Below are positions 1-10,283 of a stretch of DNA of 64,000 nucleotides, piece after piece. Within the stretch, counting starts at the first letter, position 1. Every line of letters begins with the position of its first letter. A program made the position numbers and the translations under genes. Under the pieces are notes generated by a model. It did no database searches. It was not told where the DNA came from and was given only the letters and a program-made list of their open reading frames with translations. Source of the DNA: Opitutaceae bacterium (GTDB taxonomy: Bacteria > Verrucomicrobiota > Verrucomicrobiia > Opitutales > Opitutaceae); contig JAIXWF010000017.1 of NCBI GenBank assembly GCA_027482185.1, forward strand, positions 16,862-80,861. The letters are read 5' to 3'.

Positions 1-2
1 AT

Positions 3-1619
3 CACCCGCACGGGGCAATTTGGGCGAATCCGGAGCAGGGGATGGAGTTCGACTTCGATTCCGGTTCCGGCAAGACGCGCTTCATGGCGTTCGGCGCGCG
101 GGCGCCGGGCAACGGCGTCGTCGTCTTCGCGCAACGGCCGGCGCTTGCCGGGGTACGCGGCGCCGCGCCGATTTTCGTCTACTTCGCGGTGCTGGCGGCG
201 GGCATCTGCCTGACGGCGTTCTGGGTCTCGCACCTGGCCCGCCGGCGAATGGCCAAGCCGTTGGAGGATTTCGCCCGCAATGCGAGCCGCCAGGCCGCGA
301 TGCGGACGGTGGAGCCGATCCCCGACCAGTCGGCGGAGGCGACCGTCGAGATCGCGATGGTCTATTCCGCGTTCAACCAGCTGGCGATCCAGCTGCAGGG
401 CACGTACGCGATGCTCCGGCAGCAGAACCGCGAGCTGGACGCGCGCGTCGCGGAACGCACCCGCGAGCTCGAGCAGGCCCGCCAGCATGCCGAGGCGGCG
501 AGCCGCTCGAAGAGCGATTTTCTCGCCATCACGAGCCACGAAATCCGCACGCCGCTCAACGCCATCATCAGCCTGTCCGAAGCTGTCTCGCTGAAGGCGA
601 CGGACCCGCAGTCCGTCGACCAGCTGCGCCTGATCCGCAACTCCGGCACGCGCCTGCTGAACGTCGTCAACGACCTGCTCGATATTTCGCGCGCCGAGGC
701 GGGCCGGCTCGAGCTGCACCTTGCCCCGGTGGAACTCGGCGCGCTGGTGCAGGAGGTCGGCGCGTTGTTCCAGCTGCGCGCCCGCGACCTCGGCGTCGGC
801 CTGCGGCTCGAGCTCGAGCCCGCGCTGCCGCTTTGGCTGCGCGCGGACGGCCCGCGCCTCCAGCAGGTCCTCATCAACCTGATGGGCAATGCGCTCAAGT
901 TCACCAAGGTCGGCGAAGTGGCGCTGCATGTCGCCGCGGGCGCCGCCGAGGCGGGCCGGCTGCGGCTGCGCTTTGCGGTGACCGACACGGGCCCGGGAAT
1001 CTCTGCGGACGAACAGGCGCGGCTGTTCCAACCCTATGTGCAGCTGCCCGGGGCCTCCGCCAGCGCGGTGCCGGGCACGGGACTCGGCCTCTCGATCTCG
1101 CGCCGGTTGGTCACGCTGTTCGGCGGCGACCTCGGCGTGCGCAGCGAAGTCGGCCGCGGTTCCGAGTTCTTCTTCACATTCGAGGCCGAGCTGGCCGAGC
1201 CGCCGGCGCAGGCGATCCCGGCGCCCGCACCGGCGCCGACGCAGGCCCTCCGCGTCCTCGCGGTCGACGACAACGAGGCCAACCAGGAGGTGCTGCGGGT
1301 CCTCCTCGAGACGCATTGCCGCCGGCTGGAGATCGTCGGCGCCGCGGAGACCGCCCTGGAATTAGCGCAGCGCGAGACTTTCGATCTGGCCCTGATCGAT
1401 CTCGAAATGCCGGAGATGGACGGCTTCACGATGGCGCGCCTGATGCGGGCCCCCGGCTCCAAGGCGCAGGCCTGCCGCCTCGTCGCCATCTCGGCCCACG
1501 CCGAGGACGAAATGTGGCACCGCTGCGCCGAGGCCGGCTTCGATGGCTACCTCGCCAAGCCGATCGACCGGAAGCGGCTGGCCGAGGTCCTGCAGGGCCG
1601 GGGCGCGGCGCCCGTCTGA
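3..1619 (+). CDS. Hybrid sensor histidine kinase/response regulator (5' truncated by window edge)
   Basis: The frame is open to the left edge, so the true start and most of the sensor domain lie outside the window; the first ATG inside is at 42. Numbering from that ATG, a membrane segment lies at about residues 47-67, followed by a HAMP-like linker and a coiled coil. A HisKA dimerisation domain follows, with phospho-accepting His166 in SHEIRTPLNAI. Next is an HATPase domain with N box (NALKFT), G1 box (DTGPGIS) and G2 box (GTGLGLS). A C-terminal receiver domain has acidic residues in VDDNE, phospho-acceptor Asp453 in LIDLEMPEMDG and the conserved Lys in LAKPID. It is therefore a membrane-bound two-component kinase that can pass phosphate to its own receiver. 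It ends 30 bp before the H-NOX gene, so it is probably co-transcribed with it. The signal sensed cannot be told from this fragment. Confidence 0.93.
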   Translation, partial: HPHGAIWANPEQGMEFDFDSGSGKTRFMAFGARAPGNGVVVFAQRPALAGVRGAAPIFVYFAVLAAGICLTAFWVSHLARRRMAKPLEDFARNASRQAAMRTVEPIPDQSAEATVEIAMVYSAFNQLAIQLQGTYAMLRQQNRELDARVAERTRELEQARQHAEAASRSKSDFLAITSHEIRTPLNAIISLSEAVSLKATDPQSVDQLRLIRNSGTRLLNVVNDLLDISRAEAGRLELHLAPVELGALVQEVGALFQLRARDLGVGLRLELEPALPLWLRADGPRLQQVLINLMGNALKFTKVGEVALHVAAGAAEAGRLRLRFAVTDTGPGISADEQARLFQPYVQLPGASASAVPGTGLGLSISRRLVTLFGGDLGVRSEVGRGSEFFFTFEAELAEPPAQAIPAPAPAPTQALRVLAVDDNEANQEVLRVLLETHCRRLEIVGAAETALELAQRETFDLALIDLEMPEMDGFTMARLMRAPGSKAQACRLVAISAHAEDEMWHRCAEAGFDGYLAKPIDRKRLAEVLQGRGAAPV

Positions 1620-1649
1620 TTTCCCAACCCCAACCCCCGGAAAAATCCT

Positions 1650-2192
1650 ATGTACGGCATGGTCAATCGTTCGGTCGAAGACATGGTGAAATCCGCCCAC
1701 GGCGAGTCCGTGTGGCTCGAAATCAAACGGCGCGCGGGCGTGACGGAAGACATCTTCATCAGCAACGCCGGCTATCCCGACGAAATCACCTACCGGCTGG
1801 TCGGCGCCGCCAGCGAGGTGCTGCAGCTGCCCGCGGACAAGATCCTCCACGCCTTCGGCGAGCACTGGGTGCTCAACACCGCGCGCAAGGGCTACGGCCC
1901 CATGATGGCGATGGGCGGTTCCACATTGCCGCAGTTTCTCGAAAACCTGCCGGCATTCCACGACCGGGTCGCGCTGCTGTACCCGAAACTTGTGCCGCCG
2001 CGGTTTGCGGTCAGCGACCGTACCGAGCGTTCGCTGCGGCTCCATTACCACACCGACCGGCCCGGACTGACGCCGTTTGTCGAGGGGCTGATCCACGGCC
2101 TCGGCAAGATGTTCGACACGGCGGTGCAGGTGACCCTGCAGGAGAACCGCGGCACGGGCCACGATCACGACGTGTTTTTGGTCGCATGGTAA
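1650..2192 (+). CDS. H-NOX heme-based nitric oxide sensor protein
   Basis: At 180 residues this is the usual size of a stand-alone bacterial H-NOX (HNOB) domain. It starts MYGMVN, typical of the family. The proximal heme ligand is expected at His104 in LPAFHDRV. The heme-propionate-binding Y-x-S/T-x-R signature is present as Tyr133, Thr135, Arg137 (YHTDR). Known bacterial H-NOX proteins bind NO (sometimes O2 or CO) through ferrous heme and inhibit or activate a partner histidine kinase or cyclic-di-GMP enzyme. The last bases overlap the start of the next gene (ATGGTAA), a translational-coupling arrangement. The partner kinase carries the matching HNOBA domain, so partnership is strongly supported by context. 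Ligand preference cannot be read from sequence alone; no distal-pocket Tyr was assigned. Confidence 0.95.
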   Translation: MYGMVNRSVEDMVKSAHGESVWLEIKRRAGVTEDIFISNAGYPDEITYRLVGAASEVLQLPADKILHAFGEHWVLNTARKGYGPMMAMGGSTLPQFLENLPAFHDRVALLYPKLVPPRFAVSDRTERSLRLHYHTDRPGLTPFVEGLIHGLGKMFDTAVQVTLQENRGTGHDHDVFLVAW

Positions 2193-4792
2193 ACTCCGGT
2201 CCAGTGCCGCTGGCGGTCTCCCCGGGGGAGCTCGACACGCTGTTTCCGTTCCATTTCGGCCTGGCGCCGGACGGAACGCTGACGCGCGTCGGCCGCGGGC
2301 TGCTACGTATGTCGGAAGCGGCGGCGACGGGGGATTCACTGGCCCGTTGGTTCGAGCCGGTGCGGCCGGCGGAGCCGTTCGACGCGGCGCGGTTGCGGGC
2401 GACCGCCGGCCGCCTGACGACGATCCGCGAGCGGCGTCGCGGCACGATCCTGCGCGGGCAATTCCAGGTGCTCGGCGGCGAACTGCTGTTCGTCGGTTCG
2501 CCGTGGCTCACCAATGTCGACGACCTGCGGAACGTCGGTCTGACCATGTCGGACTTTGCCGTGCACGACCCGACGCTCGACCTGGTGCAACTGCTCCAGC
2601 TGCAGAACCTCGCGGTCGAGGATCTGCACCGGATGAACGACCGGCTGGTCGTGCAAAGCAACCAGCTCGCCGAAAAGGAAGCGCAGGAACGGAAACTTTC
2701 CCTCGTGGCGGCGCGGACGGACAACGCCGTCGTCATCACCGACGCGGACCGGAAAATCGAATGGGTCAACGAGGCTTTCACCCGCATCACGGGCTACACG
2801 CTCGCAGAGGTCGTCGGGCGCAAGCCGGGCGCGTTCCTGCAGGGCGAGGAAACCGACCCCGCGACGGTCCGGCGGATGCACGAGCATCTCGAGCGCGGGG
2901 AGAGCTTCCGGGTCGAGGTCGCCAACCACAGCCGCACCGGCGATCCCTACTGGATCGAGCTCGAGGTGCAGCCGATCCGCGAGCCCGGCGGCCGGCTCAC
3001 CCATTTCATGGCGATCGAGACCGACGTCACGGCCCGCCGCCGCGCCGGCGAAAACCTGCGCGCCCAGGTCGGTGTGGCCGAAGTGCTTTCGGGTCAGGCC
3101 GAGGCCGGCGAGGCGCTGGCGCAGGTCGCAGCCGTGATCGGACGGGAGATGGCCTGGGATGTCGCGCTGGTCTGGACCGCGGAAGGCACGGAGACCCTGC
3201 GGTTGGCCGCGAGCCGGGCCGAGCCGCGCGCGGGCGCCGCCGAATTTTGCCGGGAGATGGCGGAGCTTCGGCTTGCCCCGGGACAGGATTTTCCGGCCCG
3301 GGCCTGGGCCGACGCGCAACGCCTGGTTGTGCCGGAGCTGGGTGCGCACCCCGAATTCCGCCGCAGGCCCGCGGCCGCGGCGGCGGGCCTCCGCAGCGCC
3401 GTGGTGCTGCCGGTGCGGGAAAACGGCCGCGTCGTGGCGGTGATCGAGCTGTTCTCCCGGTGGCGCGGGGCGCCGGACGAGGCGCGGCTCGATGTGCTGG
3501 CGACCGTGGCCAGCCAGCTGCAGCAGTTTCTCGAGCGCCTGCACGCCCGCGCGGCGCTGCGCCAGCGCACGGAGGAGCTGACCCGGGTCAATTCCCGCCT
3601 CGCCGAGGCGATGCGGCTGAAGGACTCGTTCCTTGCGAGCATGAGCCACGAGCTGCGGACGCCGCTCACGGGGATCCTCGGGCTTTCGGAGACGCTCATC
3701 GACCAAGTCTACGGTCCGGTGAACGAGAAACAGCTGAAGTACCTGCGCATCGTCGAAAGCAGCGGCCGGCGCCTGCTGGCCCTGATCAACGACCTGCTCG
3801 ACTTGGCGAAGATCGACAGCGGCCAGGACAAGATCGAGAAGAGCGAAGGCCGGCTGGACGACATCTGCGATTCCGCCGTGCGGCTGGTGCGGTTTGCGGC
3901 GAACCAACGCCGGCAGGAATTCGACTACCGCAACGAGGTGCCCGGCCTGCAGGTGAATCTCGACCGGCGCCGTCTGGGCCAGGCCTTGGTCAACCTCCTC
4001 AACAACGCGTCGAAGTTCACCCCCGAAGGCGGCAGTCTGGGACTCCGGGTCTACCGGCGCGACGCGGAGCTCGTCTTCGACGTGTGGGATCGCGGCATCG
4101 GGATCGCGGCCCCGGACCAGGCGCGGCTGTTCCAGCCGTTCGTGCAGCTCGATGGCCGGCTCGCGCGCCAGTACGAAGGCACCGGCCTCGGCCTCGCGCT
4201 GGTGAAGCAGATCGTGACCCTGCACGGCGGACGCGTCGACGTGGTCAGTGCGCCGGGCGAAGGTTCGACCTTTTCGATCGTGCTGCCCTGGACCGGCCAG
4301 GATGCCGGAGCGCCGGCGGCGGGTCCCGGGCGAACGATCCGCGTGCTGCTGGCCGAGGACAATCCGACCAACGTGATCGCGATCCGCGACTATCTCGAGC
4401 AGAAGGGCTGCGAGGTGACGGTGGCGGAAAACGGCGCGGTCGCCGTGGAACGGACCGCCGCGTGGGCGCCCGATGTGATCCTGATGGATGTGCAGATGCC
4501 GGAAATGGACGGGCTCGAGGCGACCCGCCGGATCCGGTCGCTGCCCGATCCGGCCCGGGCGGCGACGCCGATCGTGGCGGTGACCGCACTCACCTTGGAC
4601 GGCGATCGCGAGCTCTGCCTGCGGGCGGGGGTCAACGATTACCTCGCCAAGCCGGTTTCCCTGCGGACGCTTTGGTCCACCGTGCAGGAGTTGGCCGCGC
4701 CGCCGACGCCGCCGACGGCCGGATCGTTCGCCCCTTTCGCCGCCCATGGGCCGGCGGCGAAACTGAGTAGAACTGCTCCTGTGATCGGGTAG
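2186..4792 (+). CDS. H-NOX-associated (HNOBA) hybrid histidine kinase, PAS-GAF-HK-REC
   Basis: The ATG at 2186 overlaps the H-NOX stop codon and begins MVNSGP; it gives 868 residues. Residues about 15-165 resemble the heme-NO-binding-associated (HNOBA) domain, including the FPFHFGL start and a helical linker after VLGGELLFVGSPW. Then come a short coiled coil, a PAS domain (about 180-290), a GAF domain (about 300-455), HisKA with His488 in SHELRTPLTG, HATPase (NNASKFT, DRGIGIA, GTGLGLALV) and a receiver with phospho-acceptor Asp768 (LMDVQMPEMDG). No transmembrane segment is visible, so it should be cytoplasmic. Inference: NO-bound H-NOX docks on the HNOBA part and controls autophosphorylation. 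No output regulator or HPt gene is adjacent, so the downstream target is unknown. Confidence 0.94.
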   Translation: MVNSGPVPLAVSPGELDTLFPFHFGLAPDGTLTRVGRGLLRMSEAAATGDSLARWFEPVRPAEPFDAARLRATAGRLTTIRERRRGTILRGQFQVLGGELLFVGSPWLTNVDDLRNVGLTMSDFAVHDPTLDLVQLLQLQNLAVEDLHRMNDRLVVQSNQLAEKEAQERKLSLVAARTDNAVVITDADRKIEWVNEAFTRITGYTLAEVVGRKPGAFLQGEETDPATVRRMHEHLERGESFRVEVANHSRTGDPYWIELEVQPIREPGGRLTHFMAIETDVTARRRAGENLRAQVGVAEVLSGQAEAGEALAQVAAVIGREMAWDVALVWTAEGTETLRLAASRAEPRAGAAEFCREMAELRLAPGQDFPARAWADAQRLVVPELGAHPEFRRRPAAAAAGLRSAVVLPVRENGRVVAVIELFSRWRGAPDEARLDVLATVASQLQQFLERLHARAALRQRTEELTRVNSRLAEAMRLKDSFLASMSHELRTPLTGILGLSETLIDQVYGPVNEKQLKYLRIVESSGRRLLALINDLLDLAKIDSGQDKIEKSEGRLDDICDSAVRLVRFAANQRRQEFDYRNEVPGLQVNLDRRRLGQALVNLLNNASKFTPEGGSLGLRVYRRDAELVFDVWDRGIGIAAPDQARLFQPFVQLDGRLARQYEGTGLGLALVKQIVTLHGGRVDVVSAPGEGSTFSIVLPWTGQDAGAPAAGPGRTIRVLLAEDNPTNVIAIRDYLEQKGCEVTVAENGAVAVERTAAWAPDVILMDVQMPEMDGLEATRRIRSLPDPARAATPIVAVTALTLDGDRELCLRAGVNDYLAKPVSLRTLWSTVQELAAPPTPPTAGSFAPFAAHGPAAKLSRTAPVIG

Positions 4793-4814
4793 GCGCTTCC
4801 GTTATTCTCGGGCC

Positions 4815-5027
4815 ATGCAGATTGCGCGCGCCACGGCCATTTCGAGCTATATCGCGGGGGCGGCGCAGCCTTTTCGGGCGCGCGATCCGGCGGCGCCGGC
4901 GGCGGCGGAAGCGCCCGCGCGTGCGCCCGCCGGGAGCCGCGAACTCGAGAGTTTTGTGCGCCGGCTCAACGATGCCGCCGTCCTCGGGGCCACGCCCCGC
5001 GGGCCGCGCGCCCGGCCCGGTGTTTGA
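4815..5027 (+). CDS. Possible small protein of unknown function
   Basis: An ATG-started 70-codon frame lies in the gap between the HNOBA kinase and the chemoreceptor. The predicted protein starts MQIARATAISSYI, has an Ala/Pro-rich middle and a short amphipathic-looking stretch near residues 43-57 (ELESFVRRLNDAAVLG). No domain is recognised. Random open frames of this length are common at this GC content, and other frames here are open too, so it may not be a gene. The 135 bp that follow, up to the chemoreceptor start, contain nothing recognisable. Confidence 0.3.
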   Translation: MQIARATAISSYIAGAAQPFRARDPAAPAAAEAPARAPAGSRELESFVRRLNDAAVLGATPRGPRARPGV

Positions 5028-5162
5028 GGCCGGCGGACCGTAGTTTTCGCCGGCGGATTTGAGCGGATCCGCTTTCCAGACAAAAGCGGCGGCGATCGGT
5101 AGAGTTACGGGACGAGGACGGCCGGCGCATTTGCCGGCGCGGTCCCGTGACGAAACCGACCG

Positions 5163-6710
5163 ATGAAATCGCTGACCATCCAACGCCGCCAATATCTCAC
5201 CACCGCGCTCCTTGTGGCCGGTGTCCTCGCCGTGGGAGGCCTGCTCCTGCAGGACAGCCGGAAGCGGGATGCGCAGCACCTGCGGCGGGCGGAACTGGTC
5301 GGGGAAATCGGCCGCCTGCAATTGGCCCTCGGCGAAATGGAGTCGGCCACCCGCGGCGTGCTGATCGATCCGGCCGGCCGCGCCGAGCGGAGCCGGAAAG
5401 AAAAGGCCGACGAAACCGCCAAGGATGCGTTGGCGGCGCTGAAGCGCTGGGCGGGAGACGAGCCGGAACTCCTCCGCCAGGTGGACGCGATCGAACGGGC
5501 CGACGAGGAACGCTTGAATCCCGCGGAAGACCGGCTGCTGGCCCTCGCCGGCACCGCGTCGGCGACGGAAGTCCGCGAGTACTACCAGGGCCGCTTTGTG
5601 CCGGAGCGCGCGGCGCTGAACGCGTTGATCGCCGGGTTTCTGTCCGATGTCGCCAAGGTGGATGCGCAGCGTGCCGCCGATTTGGAGGCGCGGCGCCGCA
5701 TCGAACTGTCGTTGCTCGGCCTCGGTTTGATCGCCGGGGTGGCCGTGGCGGTCTGGCAGGCGCGCAAGGTCTACCGTCTCATGCACGAAGCGGTGGAGCC
5801 CATCGCGCCGGCGCTGGCGGACATTGCCGCGGCGGCGAACTACATCTCGGGCTCGAGCCAAGCCCTGGCCCGCGACTCCAGTTCCCAGGCCGCGTCGCTC
5901 GAGGAAACGAGCGCTTCGCTCGAGGAAATGAACTCCATGGCGAAGCGGACGGCGGAGAGCGCCCACCGCGCCCGCGAAGAGGCGGGCGAAACGCGCTCGG
6001 CGGCGGAGCAGGGCACGGCCCAGATGGCCGCCATGCAGGCCGCGATGGCGGCGATCCGCAATTCCAGCACCGAAATCGCCAAGATCCTCGGTACGATCGA
6101 CGAGATCGCCTTCCAGACCAACCTGCTCGCGCTCAACGCGGCGGTCGAGGCGGCGCGGGCCGGCGAGGCCGGCGCGGGCTTTGCGGTCGTGGCGGACGAG
6201 GTCCGGGCCCTGGCGCGGCGCTGCGCCGAAGCGGCCCGCGAAACCGCGGGCAAAATCGAAATCGCGACGCGCAGCAGCCGCGAAGGGGCGGACCTCAGCG
6301 CGACGGTGGCGACCGGCTTTGCGGACATCAGCCGGCGGGTCACGACCCTGGAGAATCTCATTGCCGAAATCTCGACGGCCGCCGCGGAGCAGAACCAGGG
6401 CATCGCCCAGATCACGTCGGCCGTGGGCGATATGGACCGCCTGACGCAGGGGCATGCTGCCTCCGCCGAGGAAGGTGCCGCTGCCGCCGAGGAACTGAGC
6501 GCGCAGATCGTGACGGTGGACCATTCCGTCCGCGAATTGCGCCTGTTGCTCGACGGCAACGATGCCAGCCCGTCGGTGGCAGCCTTGGCCGCGACCGAAC
6601 CGGTGGTCCGTCCCGCGATCACGCCGCGGCAGCCGGAAGGAATCCGCACTCCGCTCCGGCCCCCGGTGCGCCCGGCCGGTCGTCGTCCCCTGGAGTTCGC
6701 CGGCCGCTGA
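5163..6710 (+). CDS. Methyl-accepting chemotaxis protein
   Basis: 515 residues. An N-terminal membrane anchor (about 12-29) is followed by a short four-helix-bundle-like sensor with an [10 protein letters not shown] stretch that recalls CHASE3 domains. A second membrane segment lies at about 180-198. The HAMP region is weak. The signalling hairpin is clear, with the conserved tip from about residue 314 ([21 protein letters not shown]) and flanking Ala/Glu/Gln-rich methylation helices. The tail ends LEFAGR and lacks a CheR/CheB-binding pentapeptide. The protein should form receptor arrays with CheA/CheW, encoded elsewhere. The ligand is unknown; proximity to the NO-sensing genes is suggestive only. 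The ATG at 5163 places a lysine just before the first membrane segment. Confidence 0.93.
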   Translation: MKSLTIQRRQYLTTALLVAGVLAVGGLLLQDSRKRDAQHLRRAELVGEIGRLQLALGEMESATRGVLIDPAGRAERSRKEKADETAKDALAALKRWAGDEPELLRQVDAIERADEERLNPAEDRLLALAGTASATEVREYYQGRFVPERAALNALIAGFLSDVAKVDAQRAADLEARRRIELSLLGLGLIAGVAVAVWQARKVYRLMHEAVEPIAPALADIAAAANYISGSSQALARDSSSQAASLEETSASLEEMNSMAKRTAESAHRAREEAGETRSAAEQGTAQMAAMQAAMAAIRNSSTEIAKILGTIDEIAFQTNLLALNAAVEAARAGEAGAGFAVVADEVRALARRCAEAARETAGKIEIATRSSREGADLSATVATGFADISRRVTTLENLIAEISTAAAEQNQGIAQITSAVGDMDRLTQGHAASAEEGAAAAEELSAQIVTVDHSVRELRLLLDGNDASPSVAALAATEPVVRPAITPRQPEGIRTPLRPPVRPAGRRPLEFAGR

Positions 6711-6731
6711 GCCCGGCCACGGCGGGGGAAC

Positions 6732-8006
<1,275 letters not shown>

Positions 8007-8042
8007 GCGTTGCAGCCGAGGCAATCGTCACTCCGGCAGGAG

Positions 8043-9470
8043 TCAAACGACGAGGCCGGGCGCGGACGCGGGGGCCGACGACTTCGGCGCCGGCAAACGC
8101 ACCGTGAAACGGGCACCGCCGCCGGGGGCGGAATCGACGCCGACCGTGCCGCCGTGGGCTTCGACGATGGCCTTCACCATGCTCAGGCCGAGCCCGAGGC
8201 CGCGCTGCGAGCGGCTGCTGTCTCCGCGGTAGAGGCGCCGGAAAATCGCCGTGCGCTCGGCCTCGGGGACGCCGGGACCGTTGTCGCTGACGACGATGAC
8301 CGCCTCTGCGCCTTCGCTCCGGACGGAGAGCGCGACCCTTCCGCCCGCGGGCGTGTACTTGAGGGCGTTGTCGACAAGGTTGTTGACCGCTTGGCCCAGG
8401 CGGATCGCGTCCGCCGGGCACAGCACCTCCGTCGGTTGGTCGAGGACGACGGCGATGCGTTTCTCCTCCGCGACCTCGCGGTAGAGATCGGCGGCGCGGT
8501 CGGCGAGGGAGCGGAGATCGACAGTGTCGAGGTCCAGCTTGAGCGCGCCGGCCTCGGCGGCGGAAATATCCAGCAACGCTTCGAGCAGGTGGAGGAGGCG
8601 GTCGGATTCGTCGATGCAGTCGGCGAGGGCGGCTTTGGCCTCGGCCGGATCGCCGCCGTCCTGCAGGGCGAGTTCGGCTGTGCCGCGCAGGCGCGTGAGC
8701 GGCGTGCGCAAATCGTGGGCGAGATTGTCGAGCGTCTCGCGCAGAACGCGGACGTGGGCGGCGTTTTTGTCGAGGAGGGTGTTGAGCTGGCGGACGAGTT
8801 CGACGAGTTCGCCGCGTCCGCCCGGGCCGGGCACCCGCGCCGCGAGGTCGCCGGTGGCGAGGATGCGTCGGGCCGTTTCGGATACGAGCCGGAGCGGCCG
8901 GGTGGCGCGCCAGCCGAGGACGATGCCGGCGCCGAAGGACAGGACGAGGGCGGCGGCGCCGGCGAAGCCGAAAGCCCGCTGCAAAGGCGCGAGCAGAACG
9001 GCGCGGCTGTCCATCAGGCGCCCGACCTGCAGCTGCCAGCCGCTGCTCCATTGGTAGGAAGCGATCGAGTAGTCGCGCAGCGCGTTCTGGGGGACGCGTT
9101 CGGTGCGCACCTCCTGGCTGAGTGTGTAAGGACCGAAGGGAATGGATTTCACCTGCGTCTCGATCCAGTCGTCCGGCAATTTCTGGAAGACGACGGTGTT
9201 GTCCGGCGCGATCAACCGGATGAACGACGCGCGCATCTCGGGCGACGAATCGCGCTGCACGCGGGCGACGACGTCGCCCGGGATGCCCCGCGCAAACGAC
9301 CCGGCGAGGGAGCGCACCTGCGCCTCGAGGGCGGCGAGTTCGCGGCGGTTCAGGGTCTCGGCGAGGGTCCAGTAGAGAAAACCGAAGAGCACCCCGGTGC
9401 AGAGCGCGAACACCAGCGCGTACTGGAGCGCGAGGCGGAGGGCGAGAGACTGGCGCAGGCGGTCAAGCAT
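8043..9470 (-). CDS. Sensor histidine kinase of an OmpR-type two-component system
   Basis: 475 residues in the classic EnvZ/CpxA layout. First membrane helix about 10-32, extracytoplasmic loop about 33-160, second helix about 163-183. A HAMP domain is followed by HisKA with His252 in NLAHDLRTPLTRLRG. The HATPase domain has N box DNALKYT, G1 DNGPGVP and G2 GLGLGLSMVK. It should phosphorylate the response regulator encoded immediately upstream; the two coding regions overlap by 8 bp. The extracytoplasmic loop resembles no sensor fold that can be named. An htrA gene is the neighbour on the other side of the regulator, which suggests an envelope-stress role, an inference from context only. Confidence 0.94.
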   Translation of the reverse strand: MLDRLRQSLALRLALQYALVFALCTGVLFGFLYWTLAETLNRRELAALEAQVRSLAGSFARGIPGDVVARVQRDSSPEMRASFIRLIAPDNTVVFQKLPDDWIETQVKSIPFGPYTLSQEVRTERVPQNALRDYSIASYQWSSGWQLQVGRLMDSRAVLLAPLQRAFGFAGAAALVLSFGAGIVLGWRATRPLRLVSETARRILATGDLAARVPGPGGRGELVELVRQLNTLLDKNAAHVRVLRETLDNLAHDLRTPLTRLRGTAELALQDGGDPAEAKAALADCIDESDRLLHLLEALLDISAAEAGALKLDLDTVDLRSLADRAADLYREVAEEKRIAVVLDQPTEVLCPADAIRLGQAVNNLVDNALKYTPAGGRVALSVRSEGAEAVIVVSDNGPGVPEAERTAIFRRLYRGDSSRSQRGLGLGLSMVKAIVEAHGGTVGVDSAPGGGARFTVRLPAPKSSAPASAPGLVV

Positions 9471-10134
9471 GCGGACGGAAGGTGTAGCCGACGCCGCGGA
9501 CCGTTTCGATGCGGAGGTGGTCGGGGTCGAGCTTGGCGCGGAGGCGGGACATCACGACGTCGACGACATTCGTCTGGGGATCGAAGCTGTAATCCCAGAC
9601 ATGCTCGAGGATCATCGTCTTGCTGACGGGGCGGCCGGCGTGGCGGAGCAGGAACGCCAGGAGGGAAAACTCGCGGGGTTGCAGGTCGACGGGTTGGCCG
9701 GCGCAGGTGACTTCCCGGGAGACGAGGTCGAGGACGACATCGCCGGCGACGAGCCGCGTGGTCTCGGGGGCAGAGGTGGCGCGGCGGATCAGGGCCTGGA
9801 CGCGCGCGAGCAATTCGGAAAACGCGAACGGCTTCGTGAGGTAGTCGTCGCCGCCGGCCTGGAGGCCGCGGACGCGGTCGTCGACGGAGCTCTTGGCGCT
9901 GAGGAAGAGCACGGGGATGGGGCGGCGGGCGGCGCGGAGCCGTTTCACGAGGCTGATGCCGTCGAGCTTGGGCAGCATGACGTCGACGATGGCGGCGTCG
10001 AAATCCGTGGCGTCGGCCAAGGCGAGGCCGGTCTCGCCGTCCGGCGCGTGATCGACCGCGTAGCCGGCCTGTTTGAGGCCGCGCACGACGAACGAGGCGA
10101 TCTTGGCATCATCTTCAACGACGAGGACGCGCAT
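9463..10134 (-). CDS. OmpR/PhoB-family response regulator
   Basis: 223 residues. The N-terminal receiver domain shows the acidic pair in VVEDDAK, phospho-acceptor Asp51 (AAIVDVMLPKLDG), a conserved Ser in LFLSAKSS and Lys in YLTKPFAF. The C-terminal winged-helix DNA-binding domain has the typical LQPREFSLLAFLLRHAG and a recognition region ending VVMSRLRAKLD with a wing RGVGYTF. It is co-transcribed with the histidine kinase (8-bp overlap). The htrA gene upstream reads in the same direction but is separated by a terminator, so this pair probably has its own promoter in the short gap at 10135-10199. Target genes are not known; htrA is a reasonable guess. Confidence 0.95.
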   Translation of the reverse strand: MRVLVVEDDAKIASFVVRGLKQAGYAVDHAPDGETGLALADATDFDAAIVDVMLPKLDGISLVKRLRAARRPIPVLFLSAKSSVDDRVRGLQAGGDDYLTKPFAFSELLARVQALIRRATSAPETTRLVAGDVVLDLVSREVTCAGQPVDLQPREFSLLAFLLRHAGRPVSKTMILEHVWDYSFDPQTNVVDVVMSRLRAKLDPDHLRIETVRGVGYTFRPHA

Positions 10135-10199
10135 GGCGGAAGGGTGGCGGGGGCCGGGGCGGCGGGTCGAGGGACAAAAGCAGGGGCGATCGGCGAACG

Positions 10200-10231
10200 A
10201 AAAATCCCCGGCCGCACAACCGGCCGGGGAT
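10200..10231 (-). terminator. Rho-independent terminator of the htrA gene
   Basis: An 11-bp perfect inverted repeat (10204-10214 pairing with 10221-10231, core CCCCGGCCG) with a 6-nt loop. On the minus strand it is followed by five T residues (10199-10203 region). It lies 52 bp beyond the htrA stop codon and before the response-regulator gene. Confidence 0.85.
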
Positions 10232-10283
10232 CGCGTTCACTGTGACACAACCAAATTCGGGCGTAATCCGAAAAAGAGATCGC

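Noticed and set aside
2336..4747. 803-codon open frame on the minus strand opposite the HNOBA kinase
   Set aside because: The plus strand encodes a kinase with complete motifs. The antisense frame is a by-product of GC-rich third positions and its translation is His/Arg/Pro/Gly-rich with no domain.
4847..5083. 78-codon frame on the minus strand in the gap before the chemoreceptor
   Set aside because: Arg/Ala/Pro-rich with no hydrophobic core or motif, and it overlaps the slightly better plus-strand small frame.
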